Origin: Chamaecyparis obtusa
Lineage: Eukaryota > Streptophyta > Pinopsida > Cupressales > Cupressaceae
Reading direction: 5' to 3'
Length of the DNA stretch: 64,000 bases
Assembly (NCBI GenBank): GCA_027943335.1
Contig: BSBK01003557.1
Location: 215,588-279,587 of the forward strand
The position numbers were made by a program, and so were the translations under genes. The notes under the pieces were generated by a model. That model worked only from the letters and a program-made list of their open reading frames with translations, did no database searches and was not told where the DNA came from. Positions 47,408-59,816 of this stretch are shown here, piece by piece; within the stretch, counting starts at the first letter, position 1, and the number at the start of each line of letters is the position of its first letter.

Positions 47408-47655
47408 TATCGCATGATACTTTCCAGAAGTATCGTGCGATATACCTCTATATGTGCGCGCGATACTTCACCTGACATAAGAAGTATCGCGCGATATACC
47501 TCTGTATGTGCGTGCGATACTTCGCCTGTCAGAAGTATCGCCTGGCTATAGTAGAGAATATCGCCTGGTCTCAGGTGAAGTATCGCCTGGTGTTGGGTGA
47601 AATATCGCGCGGACTGATAAGTATCGCCTGGTGTTGGGTGAAGTATCATGCAATA
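47408..47655. repeat. TATCGC/GCGATA motif cluster 1
   Basis: About a dozen copies of TATCGC or GCGATA in 250 bp. They include the palindromic TATCGCGCGATA and the repeated phrases GAAGTATCGC, GATATACCTCTRTATGTGCG and GTATCGCCTGGTGTTGGGTG. The CpG density stands out against AT-rich surroundings. Confidence 0.85.
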
Positions 47656-49224
47656 CTATGTCTGTACCTGGCAGTGACTTATTTTTGAGTTATTTTATCC
47701 ATCTTGCAAGTTTTAGGTTCTTAGCTATTTTTTTGAAATTTTTTGAAATTTCCAGCGTTTTCAAATCCGTGCCACTCTGGAAAATGGGTGCCCATTTTTT
47801 TTGAAATTTTGCAAATGGTATCAAAAGTTTAAGTGTGATGTATCATTGGAAAGGTCTTTCCAAGCCCAATCCAACCATGATGGTTTCATTTTCAGATTTT
47901 ATCATTTGATCAGTTATTTTTGCACATTATCTAATTTTTTTCATGTACTAATCATTGTTAGATTTTGAATTTTGATTCTCCTAACTCTTGTTGGTCTAAC
48001 AAGTTGTGGTTGTAGGTGCTTCTTGCTTGAAATTTGCTAAAATCGCATGTCAAAGAGGGCTACTAATGGTTTTTGCAGGGCTGCCCTAAGCATAAAAAAC
48101 CAAATCAAGTGCTTGTTTAATTGCTTTCTTTATTAAGTGCGGCATATACTAGTTGTTTCCTTTCATAGGCACTTAATACCTTGTGAAAGAGATTTTGAGG
48201 TGGTAGGAGAAGTATGCTCTTCACCTTTAGGTGAATTAGAAAATCTTGACCCATCTTAAGGTTTTGGAAGCAAGGGAGTAATTGAATCTCTCTTTTCTTG
48301 GTGTGTTTGGGAGAGATTCTTGAGATAGGGGAGTATGCTCTTCACCCTTGTGGTGAACCAAAAACCTTGAACCTCAAGAATTAATCCACTCTTTGTTTAG
48401 CTTAGGATCCTTTAGCGGGCCTGCTCTTGAGCAATCAAGAGGAACGACCCAAGTGGGGACAACCTTGTCATCATTTTCCTTGGTGGCGAGTGATTCCAAC
48501 TCACTATAATCTCAAGGCTATCAAGGACACAAAACCTTGGTAGACATAGTACTTATCTTCGCTTGATGTGAGTAACTTGTGGGATTGTGACCATGAGGAA
48601 AGCATTAAGCAAGAATGCTTAAGGTACTTTTGAGGCCACGAGGTCCTAGTCCTTTATGAGGAGCAAGAGGGGTGCTATGAACGGAAACCCTTACTATGAA
48701 CCATTAGATAGAGGCCACCTTATTTTAGCCACTTAGCTTCTTGGTGCAAGGATTGACCCAAATGGACTTACCCGGATCACCCCAAGACACTCACCATATG
48801 TGTTCCTTTGGTTGTGTTTTTGACACTTCCATGACAATGCCAATATCTCTTGTGGGCAACCACTTGGTGTGAGGCAAGGGAGCATCAAGTTGTGGGCCAC
48901 GTTGCTAAGTAATGAGCCTTGTCCTTCTAGGTAGTAATTGCTTGAATTGTCTTCGATTGTGCTATACCAGTGTAAACATTCTCAACATTCAAACAAACGG
49001 TAGCATTCATAAGGTTTTCTATTTTGATATCACAAGTGCTTGTCTTGGCAAGGTTGCTTTTGCCCTTGTTTCAAGTGTTCTATGACATGTTTGATCCTAC
49101 ACTGTTTGCAAACCTGTCTTTTATCTACTGCTACTACTTGTCAAACTAAGAAATTTCACTATCCAATCTTTGAAATTGATCAAAATGCTTTAAAATTGAG
49201 ATTTTTATGTTCACTGGTCAAAGA

Positions 49225-49465
49225 ATCGCCCAATTCTGCAATAGTATCACATGCCTTATTGCAAAATATCGCACGATACTTCGCGCCCTACTATTTTATC
49301 GCACGCTTTGCTGAGATATATCGCGCGATAGTTCACTCCTGCTGGACTATCGCCCCGCTAGCCTGGAGTCTATCGCCCAACCATACTATAGTCTATCACC
49401 TGGCTTGGGGTGAAGTATCGCCCAAACTGAGAAGTATCACCCTGTCTGCCTGGAAAGTATCACCC
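49225..49465. repeat. TATCGC/GCGATA motif cluster 2
   Basis: A second cluster with AATATCGCACGATACTTCGC, ATATATCGCGCGATAGTTCA, CTATCGCCC and GAAGTATCGCCC. Some copies have TATCAC, consistent with CpG decay. Confidence 0.85.
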
Positions 49466-49867
49466 AGAATCTTTTTGTTGTCCTGTCATTGCTGCAATTC
49501 AGAGTTGCTAAACTTGAACTTTAACCTGCTGTAGAGTGTCTTTTTCTGTTCTTACCTAAAATTGGTTTGTTACCTACATGCTTAGATTTGTTCTAGACTG
49601 AAACAAATGAGCTAAAACTATTGGGTTTGAGTTTAACGAATGCTACTCTTGATCACTTGTCGCATCACGGTTACCTCTCTAGCTACTTGCTTATTGAGCT
49701 TCTTGCTCGCTGCTCGGCTTTAGTCAATTGATTGCTGTAAGTGCTTGAGCACTTTTGACGAGCCATCTCTCTATTGTTCTACTTTGACAAGTGATCTTTA
49801 TTAGCTTTTCTTATTTCAAATCTAAGAAACTTTGTCTCATTCTATTAGTCAACCAACATCTCTTTTT

Positions 49868-52800
49868 ATGCCGGTTACAACTTGGTCTCAATTTGAGCAG
49901 GAGAGTCATCCTCCATTCAATTATACACAGTTACCTTCTCCAACTAGACGTTCAAAAGCACCCATTAGCAACAATAGTTCTAGTTCTGACCAATCTGAGA
50001 ATTCTAAGGCTACACCGTGGTATAAAGGAGGTTTCCTCTTTTCCGCATTAAAGACCCACAAAAGCACAGACAGTGTCTCACTCACTTTGACTGAACAAGA
50101 AAAGTTTCAACTCTTGCAAGAACACTTTGAGCGTAAGGATAATCAAGCGCGCTTAGACAAAGAACACAATCAACAAAGGATGGATGCTACTAGGTGCATG
50201 GCTTATAGAGGGACATTTCATGAGCAACCTGAGACTAGTAATCATGAGCATAGACCTCTTTTTAACAATGGCAACAATGGCAACAACACACCACCAAGAT
50301 CTCCTCCAAGGCCAACTTTTGCTATGCCTTCTTCACCACCTAGACCTCCTCCCTCTCAACATGAGGCAGAGGCTAATGATGAGATTTCTAGTGAGGATCT
50401 TATGAGATGTGAACAAGATGTGGATTTCCAACGAATGATGCATAAGCTTTTAGAGCGTAATGGCGATCAATATTTTCAATATATGACTTCTAGAGGATAC
50501 AAACTTCCTCCCGGCTATGATGTCAGACAAATTGTCCAACAAAGAGTACCAACTGAATTGGAAGTCCTTCAAGAAGAATTACGTCAGACAAATCAACGCC
50601 TTACCCAAATGGCATTAGAAAGAGAGACTCCAAAGGTCTCTTTTGTAGAATCAATTTGTGCTCTTCCTTTTGATAAAAGTCTATATATGGTCCCATTTCC
50701 TAGGGATATTGAGGTTCCCAAATATGACAAGTATGATAGAAATGGTGATCCCCATGACCATGTGCGTCACTTTTATGCTCTTAGCATGGACTTTCTTCAT
50801 GAAGACACATTTCTGCTATGATTATTCCCTCAAAGCTTAAGAGGACAAGCTTTAGAATGGTTTGCAAAGTTGACACCTCCTTTGAAGACTTTTGATGAGT
50901 TGGCTATGCACTTCACACAACATTATTCTTACAACATCCAACAACCTGTCACTGTGATAGATCTCGGTAATCTAAGACAACATCAAGGTGAGCCATTTTC
51001 AACTTACTTACAACGTTGGAGGTCATTGTATTCTTGATATCCTCGTCAGCTACCTGAAAGAGAAAAGATTGAAATTTTTGTCAACACACTTGTGCCTGAG
51101 CTATTTTATGATCTAAGGAAGCAACTGTTCTCCTCTTTCAATGACATGGTTGAAAGTGCATATCGAATTGAGGATGTAGCTATAAGAAAAGGGGATATTG
51201 TTATTAATAAAGATGCTAAAGGAAATGGTAAAGACAAAAACAAACCTTGGAATAAGAACAAGTATGTTGTTAATGATGGGGTTGTTGATGCTCCTAAAGT
51301 TAAAGAGCCTGCTTTCAATCTCTCCAACACTATCTATGCAGCAAAACAACAAGAAGCTAGAAACACTCACAATGCTCCTAAACCTCAATATGCAGATAAG
51401 CCTAAGAAGTCATTTCGAAAGCGAGTCTATACCAAGTTGGCAGAACCTTACGATGTGATCCTTAAGACTTTGGTTGACAATGGATATCTTACGCTTCCTG
51501 ATAAACCTGGTAACTGGGATCCGATAAATAAGCCTGATTGGTGGAGGGAGGATCATTACTGCCATTATCACAGAAACAAGGGACATCCAACAGACAATTG
51601 TTTTAGGCTTAAGGATGATATTCAGGATCTTATTGAGAATGGCACAATCTCCACTGATGGCTTAACTAAAAATTCTGATCACACAGCTTTCAAAGATCCT
51701 CTACCTAAGCATGATAAGGGGGAAACCTCTCAAACACATAAGAAGAATCATGATGCAAAGATCAATTACACGTATCCTTCTAATACACCTGTGATCAACA
51801 TGGTAGAGCCCGTTGAGAGAGTTCTAATGATGAGGTCTCAAGATGATAATAACACCAATCATGGTAAGCCAAAGTTAGTCTTGCAAACATGTGGTAGTTC
51901 ATCTTCCCGAAGTGAGACACTGAATGCTGTTACTAGGGGGCAAGCCAAGATTGTCCTTAAAACTGCGCAAGATCCCAAGCAAGCTTTGCCTTCCAAACAA
52001 GTGGCTCCTTTAGCCACCCCTAGTTATGATCTTGTCCAACATTTACAAAAGACACCAGCACAAATATCTATCCTTGAGTTGCTTCGGTTATCCCCTTCGC
52101 ATAGAGAGATTCTTGATAAAGCTCTACATACAACATGTGTTCCCAATGACATTGATCCAGATCAATTTCAGGCTATGGTCAACCACATTTCATCTCCGCT
52201 ATCTCTCTCCTTTTTTGCAGAAGATGACATATCTATTGCTCACCCACATAATCTAGCTTTACACATTGAAGTTCTAGTCTACAATGCCCGAGTCCGCTGA
52301 GTCCTGATAGACAATGGTGCAGGGTTAAATACTGTTTCTTTCAATGTCATACAACAATTGGGTTTGTCAGAATTGGCTATGGATTCCAAGAAGAAGATTA
52401 CTATAAAAGCTTATGATGAAGTGGAAAGATCTTCCAAAGGTCTTGTCACACTGCCTGTCCAAGTGGGCCCTATCCCGAAAGATATTAGCTTCCAAGTATT
52501 GGACATCCCACTCGCATATAACATTCTTTTGGGTCGTCCTTGGATCCATGACATGCAAGCTGTTCCTTCCACTTATCATCAATGTGTCAAATTTCCATAC
52601 AATGGCACTGAGGTTGTGATTCCTGGAGACCATACTATTGCTATCAATGCTCTTACTGCTACTGAAAAATTTGTTCCTCATAATGAACCTTTTGTTGATC
52701 CTAGTACGTCTCTAGTTGCTACTGAGAAATCATTTAAGATGATGAGCCTTGGTACGGGTGAATATAAACTAGGTTCCTTTGCTTCTATACCTATTTCTCC

Positions 52801-54052
52801 TAGGTCATATGGGAGACCTTCTGATCAGATGAAGCCTTCCACTTCTGCTATGGTGATCTTTGATACCTTTGTTCCTTCATCCATTCCTTTAGAAGCAAAA
52901 AGAGAAGAACAAGCTATTCAAGAGTGGATCTATAGAGAGGATTCTAGAAATACTCCCATGCTCAGTAATTCAGACACAGATACAGATGAGTCACCGCTAC
53001 ACACTATGGTTCAAATGGGAGATGATCTTCCCTCTACTTCACTTCTTTGGGGAGAAAAATGTATATCTACTGATGATATGGATGTTGATATGGTTCATTC
53101 TTGTAGTAACCATCCCGACATGGTTGATGGGTCTTGTGTGGGGTCTGATGAGTTTGTTCCTCATATTGCCTTAGTTGACCATGCTGGTTCTTCTATGACA
53201 AGTCTAGATCTAGCTACTTTTGGAGCTTACTCTATAGGCTCAACCTCTCGTGTCACCAGAGATGACATCCTTCACATAAATACTATTGAACCAGTCACTT
53301 CATTTCATCTCACATCAACACCCGTTACTTCTTCCACCAGCGAACTAGCCACAAAAAAGATTGAATCAACAATCAAACATCACAGTCATCAAGTCAAAAG
53401 CAAAGAGCAATGGTTGGATGGCAAAAACCACATTGTGGCGGTATCCGAACCTAAGAAAAGTAAAAATAAAAATCTGCTCAAAAATAATGAGTCTCAAATA
53501 AAAGATGACAAGCTGATTCTCTATAGAAAAATGGTGCACTACTTCAAGCATGATCTCATATCTGTTATACTTCAGCCCATTCCTAGAGCTAAGAACAAAG
53601 TTGCTAATGCCTTGGTTGCTTCGACATCCATCTTACAAATGAAAAAACATAAATTTCGCTTCAAGTTCCTAGTGGATGAATTACTCTATCCTGCTCACAA
53701 ATCTTACAATCCTACCATCTTTTCATATCTTCCACCTCATATTCCTCTTGCAAATCCACCACACCATTCCTTCCACCATCCCTTACACTTTTCCTTTGTC
53801 TCTGGTAACTTGTATAGGAAGGGTCTAGACGGAACTCTCCTTAAGTGTCTAGAAATAGAGGAGTTAGAAAAAGTGCTAGCTGAAATCCATGATGGCATAT
53901 GTGGATCACATTCTAATGATCCTTTGCTAGCTCAGACATTGCTTAGGGTTGGTTATTATTGGTCGAACTGGTTGAGACCTCCTATTGTCATAGTTGCAGC
54001 ATTTGGGCCTGGGGCCTATCAGTTCTCTACATCAGAGGAAGCAGATTCTTGA
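49868..54052 (+). pseudogene. Element D polyprotein: gag, protease, RNase H and integrase remnants
   Basis: The first in-frame ATG is 49868 (MPVTTWSQFEQESHPPF). The gag has a Pro-rich linker, the core near 50690-51090 (VPKYDKYDRNGDPHDHVRHF, FPQSLRGQALEWFAKLTPP) and a knuckle-like CHYHRNKGHPTDNCFRLKD typical of the Tat/Ogre clade. The protease follows at about 52300 (VLIDNGAGLNTVS, LGRPWIH). The frame then runs through a Ser/Thr-rich stretch into an RNase H tail (IPRAKNKVANAL) and the integrase zinc-binding region (LYRKGLDGTLLKC, EIHDGICGSHS, LLRVGYYW), stopping at 54052. No reverse transcriptase is present. Only three stops interrupt about 1,390 codons, all TGA (50819, 51035, 52298), each where Arg would fit. 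The length of open frame suggests recent constraint. Confidence 0.9.
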
Positions 54053-55963
54053 TGCCCATTTCTATCTGGGGCATTCTTTGTACATACTTTATGATCCTGA
54101 AAAAATTACAAAAAAATTCATATATGATGCTGAAAAAATAAAAAAAAATCAAAAAATTCAAAAAATTCAAAAAAATAAAAAATTGAAAAAGTGCCTTGGT
54201 GAAAACCTGGAAACAGGCGCCTTGGTAGCAAAAATACAAAAAAATTATAAAAAGTCCTAAAAAAAATTGCAAAAAAATCTATCAAGTGGTGAAAACCTAG
54301 AAACAGGCGCTGCTTGAGACCCTCTGCACCTATGTCTATCAGTCTTGCGTGGCGCTCATTCGCTCCACTTCTCGCTTTGCCTCTCCTAGCCTGGAATTGA
54401 CTCTTGTCTTAGTCTAACGGGCATACGTTGTTTTAAGCTTATCTTGGGTCTCTTTGTGCATCTAGGTTTCTTAGGCACCTCACAAATAGTGTTTTTCAAC
54501 ACCACCCCAACTATGTTTTTCAACACTACCCTCACGTCGAGTGTTTCTCAACACTTATCAGATGTCCTACCCACAGTCTAGATGATGCAATATTTCTCAC
54601 TGGCAAATGCGATACTCAAAGTTTGACTCTATGACCTACACACATGCACTTGAATCATTGAGATTTGTTTTCTTTGTGTGTTGTCTATGATGCTTTCTTT
54701 GCTGAGTGTTCTCCCCCTATGATCATTTTTGATGATGCATAGCTAGAAGACTGAGGGAATGAGAACATGTTTTATTTTTTTATCTGCTTGTGGGTATATT
54801 TTGTTGATCCTAATTGTCATGAGCATTTATGCTGGTCTTACTTGACACTATGGATTGACAAGGTATTATCCTTGACTATTTTGCAAGTGCATGCTTATAG
54901 TCATCTTGACTTTCTTGTGTCTCAATGCGAGCATAATCTTGCTATATCAAACTTAGGTGATCTCACTGCATTAGTCATCTTGACCTGCATGTCTTTGATG
55001 CCTAGGTGGGATTTCCACATTTCTATCTGATATAGATCATATTCAGATCCACATAGTTATGCTAGTGTGTATTGTATGATCTTGCAACGCTACCAATAAT
55101 GCTCAATGATGAATATTAGATGTCTATTGGCTTTGTAACCTTGCAAGTAAACCACTTTTCATGTAGCTTGCATTCTTAAGTTCATGTTAGTTAGTTTTGC
55201 ATCTTGCATATGGAGAGAGCTCTCCTTTATCTTTCATGGACTTGTTAATCAACTACGCTCACCTTTCACTTCTTCCTGATCATGTCTTTCACTTCTTGTC
55301 TTTCATATCACATCATTTTCTATTCATTTTGGGATCGAAACCGAAATCTGAGTTAACCTTGATCACCCAAATCGCCTTTCTTCTTCTTTAGTGCAGTTGG
55401 GTAACCTATTGAGGCCTGATCCTTCGATCTTCACTGGGGCATTCTTCACCTCTTCATCTCCATCTCTTTCAAACTTCTAGTCTTTCATTCACTTTCAAAT
55501 CCCAAGTTCAAATTCTTCCCCTCCATGGTGTTTTCAGGTTGAGGGACTGCTTGGTTCGTGCCCCGGGTCCCATGTGTGGGGCATACCTTCACTGCTTGAT
55601 GGTTATTCTGTTCTCTTTCTTTGATTATGATTTCTAGTGATTTGATCATGTTTCTCTTGCTTCTGCTTTCCCTCTACCTGGATTTCACTTTCGATCCCGA
55701 GGGGGCAGACACGTCATATCTTATTTTCTATCTCTTTCCTAAGTGTTCAGTACTGTCGCTACCAGGCTGACCATGCAGGATTTGCTATTTTTTTGCACTT
55801 CATTTTTTGGAGTCAGAACGCTATTGCTTGCCTTCTTGGCTATCTCTTACCTTCTTGGCTGATCTAAGTTGCTTTGTGATCCCAAATTGATCTCACATTT
55901 CAACTTCATTCTTTGACTGCATGTGTTCCCAGATCGATCACACATTTGTCAAAGAGGGGCAAA
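54053..55963 (+). other. 3' non-coding region and polypurine tract of D
   Basis: It begins with an A-rich stretch holding two copies of GGTGAAAACCTRGAAACAGG followed by CGC (about 54198 and 54285). The remaining 1.6 kb shows no gene. The purine-rich AAAGAGGGGCAAA at 55951-55963 touches the 3' LTR and is the polypurine tract. Confidence 0.8.
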
Positions 55964-56973
55964 TGTATACACCTAAAAATGGTCATCTAGACTATTAGCC
56001 CCTTTTGCTAAATCATCAATTGCTTATTCTTGATCAAATCCTAGCTCTATCATTTATTTGATTATTTTCTATGGGCTAACCATCTTATCCTAAGTCTTTA
56101 TTTATTTAAAAGGAATATTTCCTCCCCTTTTAATAAATAAAAAGCCCCCACTTTTCCTCTTATCCTAAGTTGCACAAATAAAACATTATTCTTATTTTAT
56201 AAAAAGGGAAAAAACACTTTTTGTCTCATATGGACACAAAAGTCAACTCTTATTTTCCTATTGGAGGATATGTGTGCACATGGATTGCTCCTCTTTCAAG
56301 CTCCACCATTGATTAAATCTTTTGCCTCTTAATCTCCATGGTCCATTCCTCCTCATTTCCTTTAAAAGAGAGCTCTCTTCTTCATTCTAGATCTCCAACT
56401 TTTTATGCTATTGTTATGCTACAGGTTTTCTAGGTCATCTTGGAGCTTTTGGAGATATTCTTGCATCTAGGGTTTGAAGATTTGGAGCATTGTTGGCATT
56501 CATCTTGGATCTTCATCAACACTCTATCTTCTTGTCTTCATTCTTGCATCATCATGGCTTTCTTGCTTCATAGTTAGATTTCATTTCTTGCATAGTAGCT
56601 TCATTTTCATGGCATTCTTAGCTTAGATTTCCTTTATGCTTTAGATTAATTCATCTAGTTTAACTAGGAGGCTTTCTAATACTTGCATCTTTCATTTCCA
56701 TAGCTTAGCTTGCATCTTCATTCTTAGCTAGCTTGCATTGCATTGCATTTCATAGTGATTCTTGGGGATATTGGCATTCTTGCCCTTGTCTTCATTGAAT
56801 CTCCCATTGCATGGTTTACTAGCAAGGTTATTGGCTAAATAGCTCTAGCTGAGAGCATTCTTAAAACCCTTGCACTCCATGCCTAGGGAGCTATGGATCG
56901 ATTTGTGAGGGCTCATTCTTGAGTTTCCTTGCATGTAATGATCCATAGAAGTGTGACACATTTATAGCACACA
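55964..56973 (+). repeat. 3' LTR of element D
   Basis: 1,010 bp, about 99% identical by eye to the 5' copy, followed by target repeat ACTTA. Confidence 0.95.
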
Positions 56974-56978
56974 ACTTA

Positions 56979-58710
56979 TACTTCTCATAGGTGGTAAACC
57001 ATCAGGTACATTATCAAAAATGATGTCTTGAAATTCATTCAACAAAGGCTTAACCTCAGGTGCATGTTCTAACTCATCTTTTTTCTCAGTCTTTCTTGGA
57101 ATTAAAGCAAAGAAAACATTATGTTCTTTCATTTCTTTTGCAAACTTTTTACCATCAACCAAGCATACTCTTACTGTAGTACAGTGACTTTCATCAAACT
57201 TCTCTATCAAAGGTAGTAATACTTGTTTCTTTCCATCCATCCAAATAGTATATTGATTCAATCCACCATCATGCAAATCTTTCCTATCATACTACCAAGG
57301 TCTACCCAAAAGAATATGACAACAATCCATAGGCATAGTATCACACAAGACTTCATCATGAAAATTCCCAATTTTGAATTTAACAAGGCATTGTTCAATT
57401 ACAATTAGTTTATGCTCCTTCTGGATCCAAAAAATATGGTAAGGCTTTGGATGTTTCAATATCTTCAACTGAAACTTGTTAACCAGCTCTTTGGATGCCA
57501 AATTATCAGAACTTCCACTATCAATGATTACCTTGCAACATTTGTCAGTGATCTTACATCTGGTTCTAAATAAACTTTTCCTCAGAGCAGGTTCCTCATC
57601 ATCTTCTTCATTCCACAAGATCCTTCTTAGAATCAAGTTCTCACCATGTTCAAGTTCATTAGACATTTCCTCAACTTCTTCACAAGCCAAATTATTTCTA
57701 CCATTACCTCCAGTCTTCTTTCCAGAGTTAGTACATTCAAAAGCTCTATGTCCTTCTTCACCACATTTGTAACAAGTACCTCTAAACCAAGATTTCTCAT
57801 CTCTTTTCCCATTATTTTTATTCCTAGAGTAACTAGTATAGCTACCTCTAGATTAATTACCTCTTTTATTAGCAGGGTCATCTTCCCATCCTTTATCTTG
57901 CACTGCATTGTCAGATCTGCTACTTTCTCCATAAGATCTTCCTCTACTTCTCTAAAATCTGCCACCTCTTCCTCTTTTTCTTTGTTCATGTCTCTTTGTC
58001 AATCTCTCTTCAACCTTCAAAGCAAATTGATATGCTTATTCCACACTATCTATCTTCACATAATTGATCTCATCTTGAATTGATGTCCTCAGGCCATTCA
58101 TATATCTAGCCACCTTCTCAGTTTCATGATCCACATGTCTAGATCTGATATCCAATTTGTAAAATTCCTCAGTATATTCTTTCACACTCATGTCCTTTTG
58201 TCTTAGATTTTGCATTTTCCTCATCAAACTAACTTGGTAGTTAGCTAGAAGAAACTTCTTCTTCATCTTTCCAAGCATCTTCATCCATGTCTTGATCTTT
58301 TCTTTTCCTCTCTTTTGTCTCTCAGTTTGCAAATGATCCCACCAAAGAGATGCATGCCCTTTCAACTGTGTGACTACTATCTTAACCTTCTTATTATCAG
58401 GAGTACCTTCATACTCAAAGTATTTATCCATCTCAGAGATCCAATCCAAAAGTGTATCGATCTCAAGTCTTCCATCATAGAAAGCAACTTCAACTACAAG
58501 TCTAGAGTTAGCCTTAGACAAAACTCTCAAAAGTCTTTCCTCATCTTGTTCAACTTCAGGTTCAGCATTGGGTGTTGCTTCTTCTTCTTCATCAGTAACA
58601 TCTTCAAGATGTGCTCCTCTTCTCTGGGCTATCTCTATAGCTTCAAGCCTAGTTGCAATCTACCTCAACATATCCATGATAGCATTATCATTTCCTCTAC
58701 CACAAACCAT
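56979..58710 (-). pseudogene. Chromovirus C gag and protease
   Basis: From ATG 58710 on the minus strand: MVCGRGNDNAIM, the gag core (TLLDWISEMDKYFEYEG, LKGHASLWWDHLQTE, DMSVKEYTEEFYKLD, LRTSIQDEINY) and an Arg/Gly-rich linker. The zinc knuckle CYKCGEEGHRAFEC is intact (near 57760). The protease carries IIDSGSSDNLASKELV. The frame continues to PPMRSIS at 56979, where D interrupts it, and resumes at 46264. Stops interrupt the gag start, the linker and the end of the protease; no frameshift is seen. Confidence 0.92.
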
Positions 58711-58828
58711 CTTGACAATCAGGTTCCAACAAGATCATAACCTTCTACAAGTTATAGGTTAGCTCTTAGATCTGCCACCCTACAACCAATCCAATAAGGT
58801 TCTCCATGATCCAATCCACAAGAAAGAA

Positions 58829-58843
58829 CTCGCTCTGATACCA
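58829..58843 (-). promoter_or_regulatory. Primer binding site of C (initiator Met-tRNA)
   Basis: On the minus strand TGGTATCAGAGCGAG starts two bases after the 5' LTR end, the same arrangement as in A. Confidence 0.92.
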
Positions 58844-58845
58844 CT

Positions 58846-59811
58846 TGACACAAGGGCATCGTAGATACAAGAAAAATCAAGCAGAATTGACTCCACTTGA
58901 TCAACAACCAGCCCTGCTCAGAGTTACACAATGGAAGCAGTATAAAATCACATGAAATTAGTGAAAACATAATGGATATGAGACAGTCAACAGAGAATTT
59001 ATATTATTTCTTTCAACATGCCCGGCTGTGAGGCCTTCCGAGTTTCGGCTTTATACAATAAGAATTATGAAATTAGAATCATTGCAAGCATATCCTATTC
59101 TATTATACTTATTCTACTATCCTTCTACCATCTATCACTACCTCTTCATGCCCTACAACATCAATCTAGATTCCTTATATAGCCAGCAAAGCCACAAGTC
59201 GGCCAGTCAGGTATTTAATTACAATATAGGTCCAGTCGGGAAGATCTAAATCAAAATAAATGAAAGAGTGATCACCACATGATGGACTTGATGATTCAAG
59301 TCCACACATGACCCAAAAATCTTCCTTGAAGGGTGCAAGGCCCCATTTGATCACATGGCATGGCGCAAGAAGAAACACTACATGTTTCACCTAAAAATTG
59401 CCAGAAAATAGGTCCCAAGGAAAAATGGTCATAACTTTTGACTCATAATGAATTAGGAAATTTTCCTTTGGGAAAAGATAGTAATTTAGGTCCTCTTTAA
59501 GGCACATAGGGCGTATAGGCTGAATCATTCAAGATCATGGGTGCCAATATGCACAACAAGCACCAAAACTGCAGGAAAATATAGTCTCAACGGCAAGGAA
59601 AACAACTGTAACTTTGAAATAGTCTCTCCAATATTTATGAAACCATAGGAGAAGTTTCCCAAATAGGTCCTCAGCATCATCTAAGCTTCACACACCATGA
59701 AACCATCAAATGCAAAGATTATACATAAAACAACAGAAAATAGGTACAAAAATCAGGAAAAAAATTTGGTTGATGCAAGATTGCTCAAAGACCCAAAATG
59801 CTCCTGCATCA
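58846..59811 (-). repeat. 5' LTR of chromovirus C
   Basis: On the minus strand it starts TGATGCAGGAGCATTT and ends TTGTGTCA; 966 bp. Its first bases match the LTR starts of A and B, so the three families are related. Confidence 0.93.
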
Positions 59812-59816
59812 AATAA

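Larger units (their letters stand above)
47301..49867 (+). other. Long untranslated leader of D with TATCGC clusters
   Basis: No coding frame of note. Two clusters of the short word TATCGC and its reverse GCGATA lie at 47408-47655 and 49225-49465. Between them are repeated phrases such as AGTATGCTCTTCACC (near 48210 and 48330). The leader may hold packaging and dimerisation signals; that is inference. Confidence 0.7.
46270..56973 (+). mobile_element. Element D: non-autonomous Tat/Ogre-like Gypsy retrotransposon
   Basis: Two 1,010-bp LTRs starting TGTATACACC and ending TAGCACACA are flanked by ACTTA (46265-46269 and 56974-56978). The LTRs differ at only about ten positions by eye, so this is the youngest insertion in the window. 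Inside are a primer site of the TGGCGCC type, a 2.5-kb leader, one long gag-protease reading frame with remnants of RNase H and integrase, a 1.9-kb non-coding 3' part, and a polypurine tract. Reverse transcriptase and the integrase core are absent, so it must borrow enzymes. It is inserted between the protease and reverse transcriptase regions of C. Confidence 0.95.
42513..59811 (-). mobile_element. Chromovirus C (Ty3/Gypsy), split by D
   Basis: Minus-strand element with LTRs at 58846-59811 (5') and 42513-43491 (3'), flanked by AATAA at 42508-42512 and 59812-59816. Without D it is about 6.6 kb. It keeps gag, protease, reverse transcriptase, RNase H, integrase and chromodomain in one continuous frame with no frameshift, only in-frame stops. 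LTRs differ at about 6-7% by eye. It lies in the gag gene of B. Confidence 0.95.

Noticed and set aside
47408..47655. TATCGCGCGATA cluster as a coding or CRISPR feature
   Set aside because: The short ORFs across it are chance frames, and motif spacing is irregular. It lies in the untranslated leader of a retrotransposon.
54027..54272. Phe-rich and Lys-rich frames after the D polyprotein
   Set aside because: They arise from the A-rich stretch around the GGTGAAAACC repeats and have no motif.
57646..58740. Plus-strand Ser/Phe-rich frames of up to 145 codons
   Set aside because: They are antisense to the gag and protease of chromovirus C on the minus strand.
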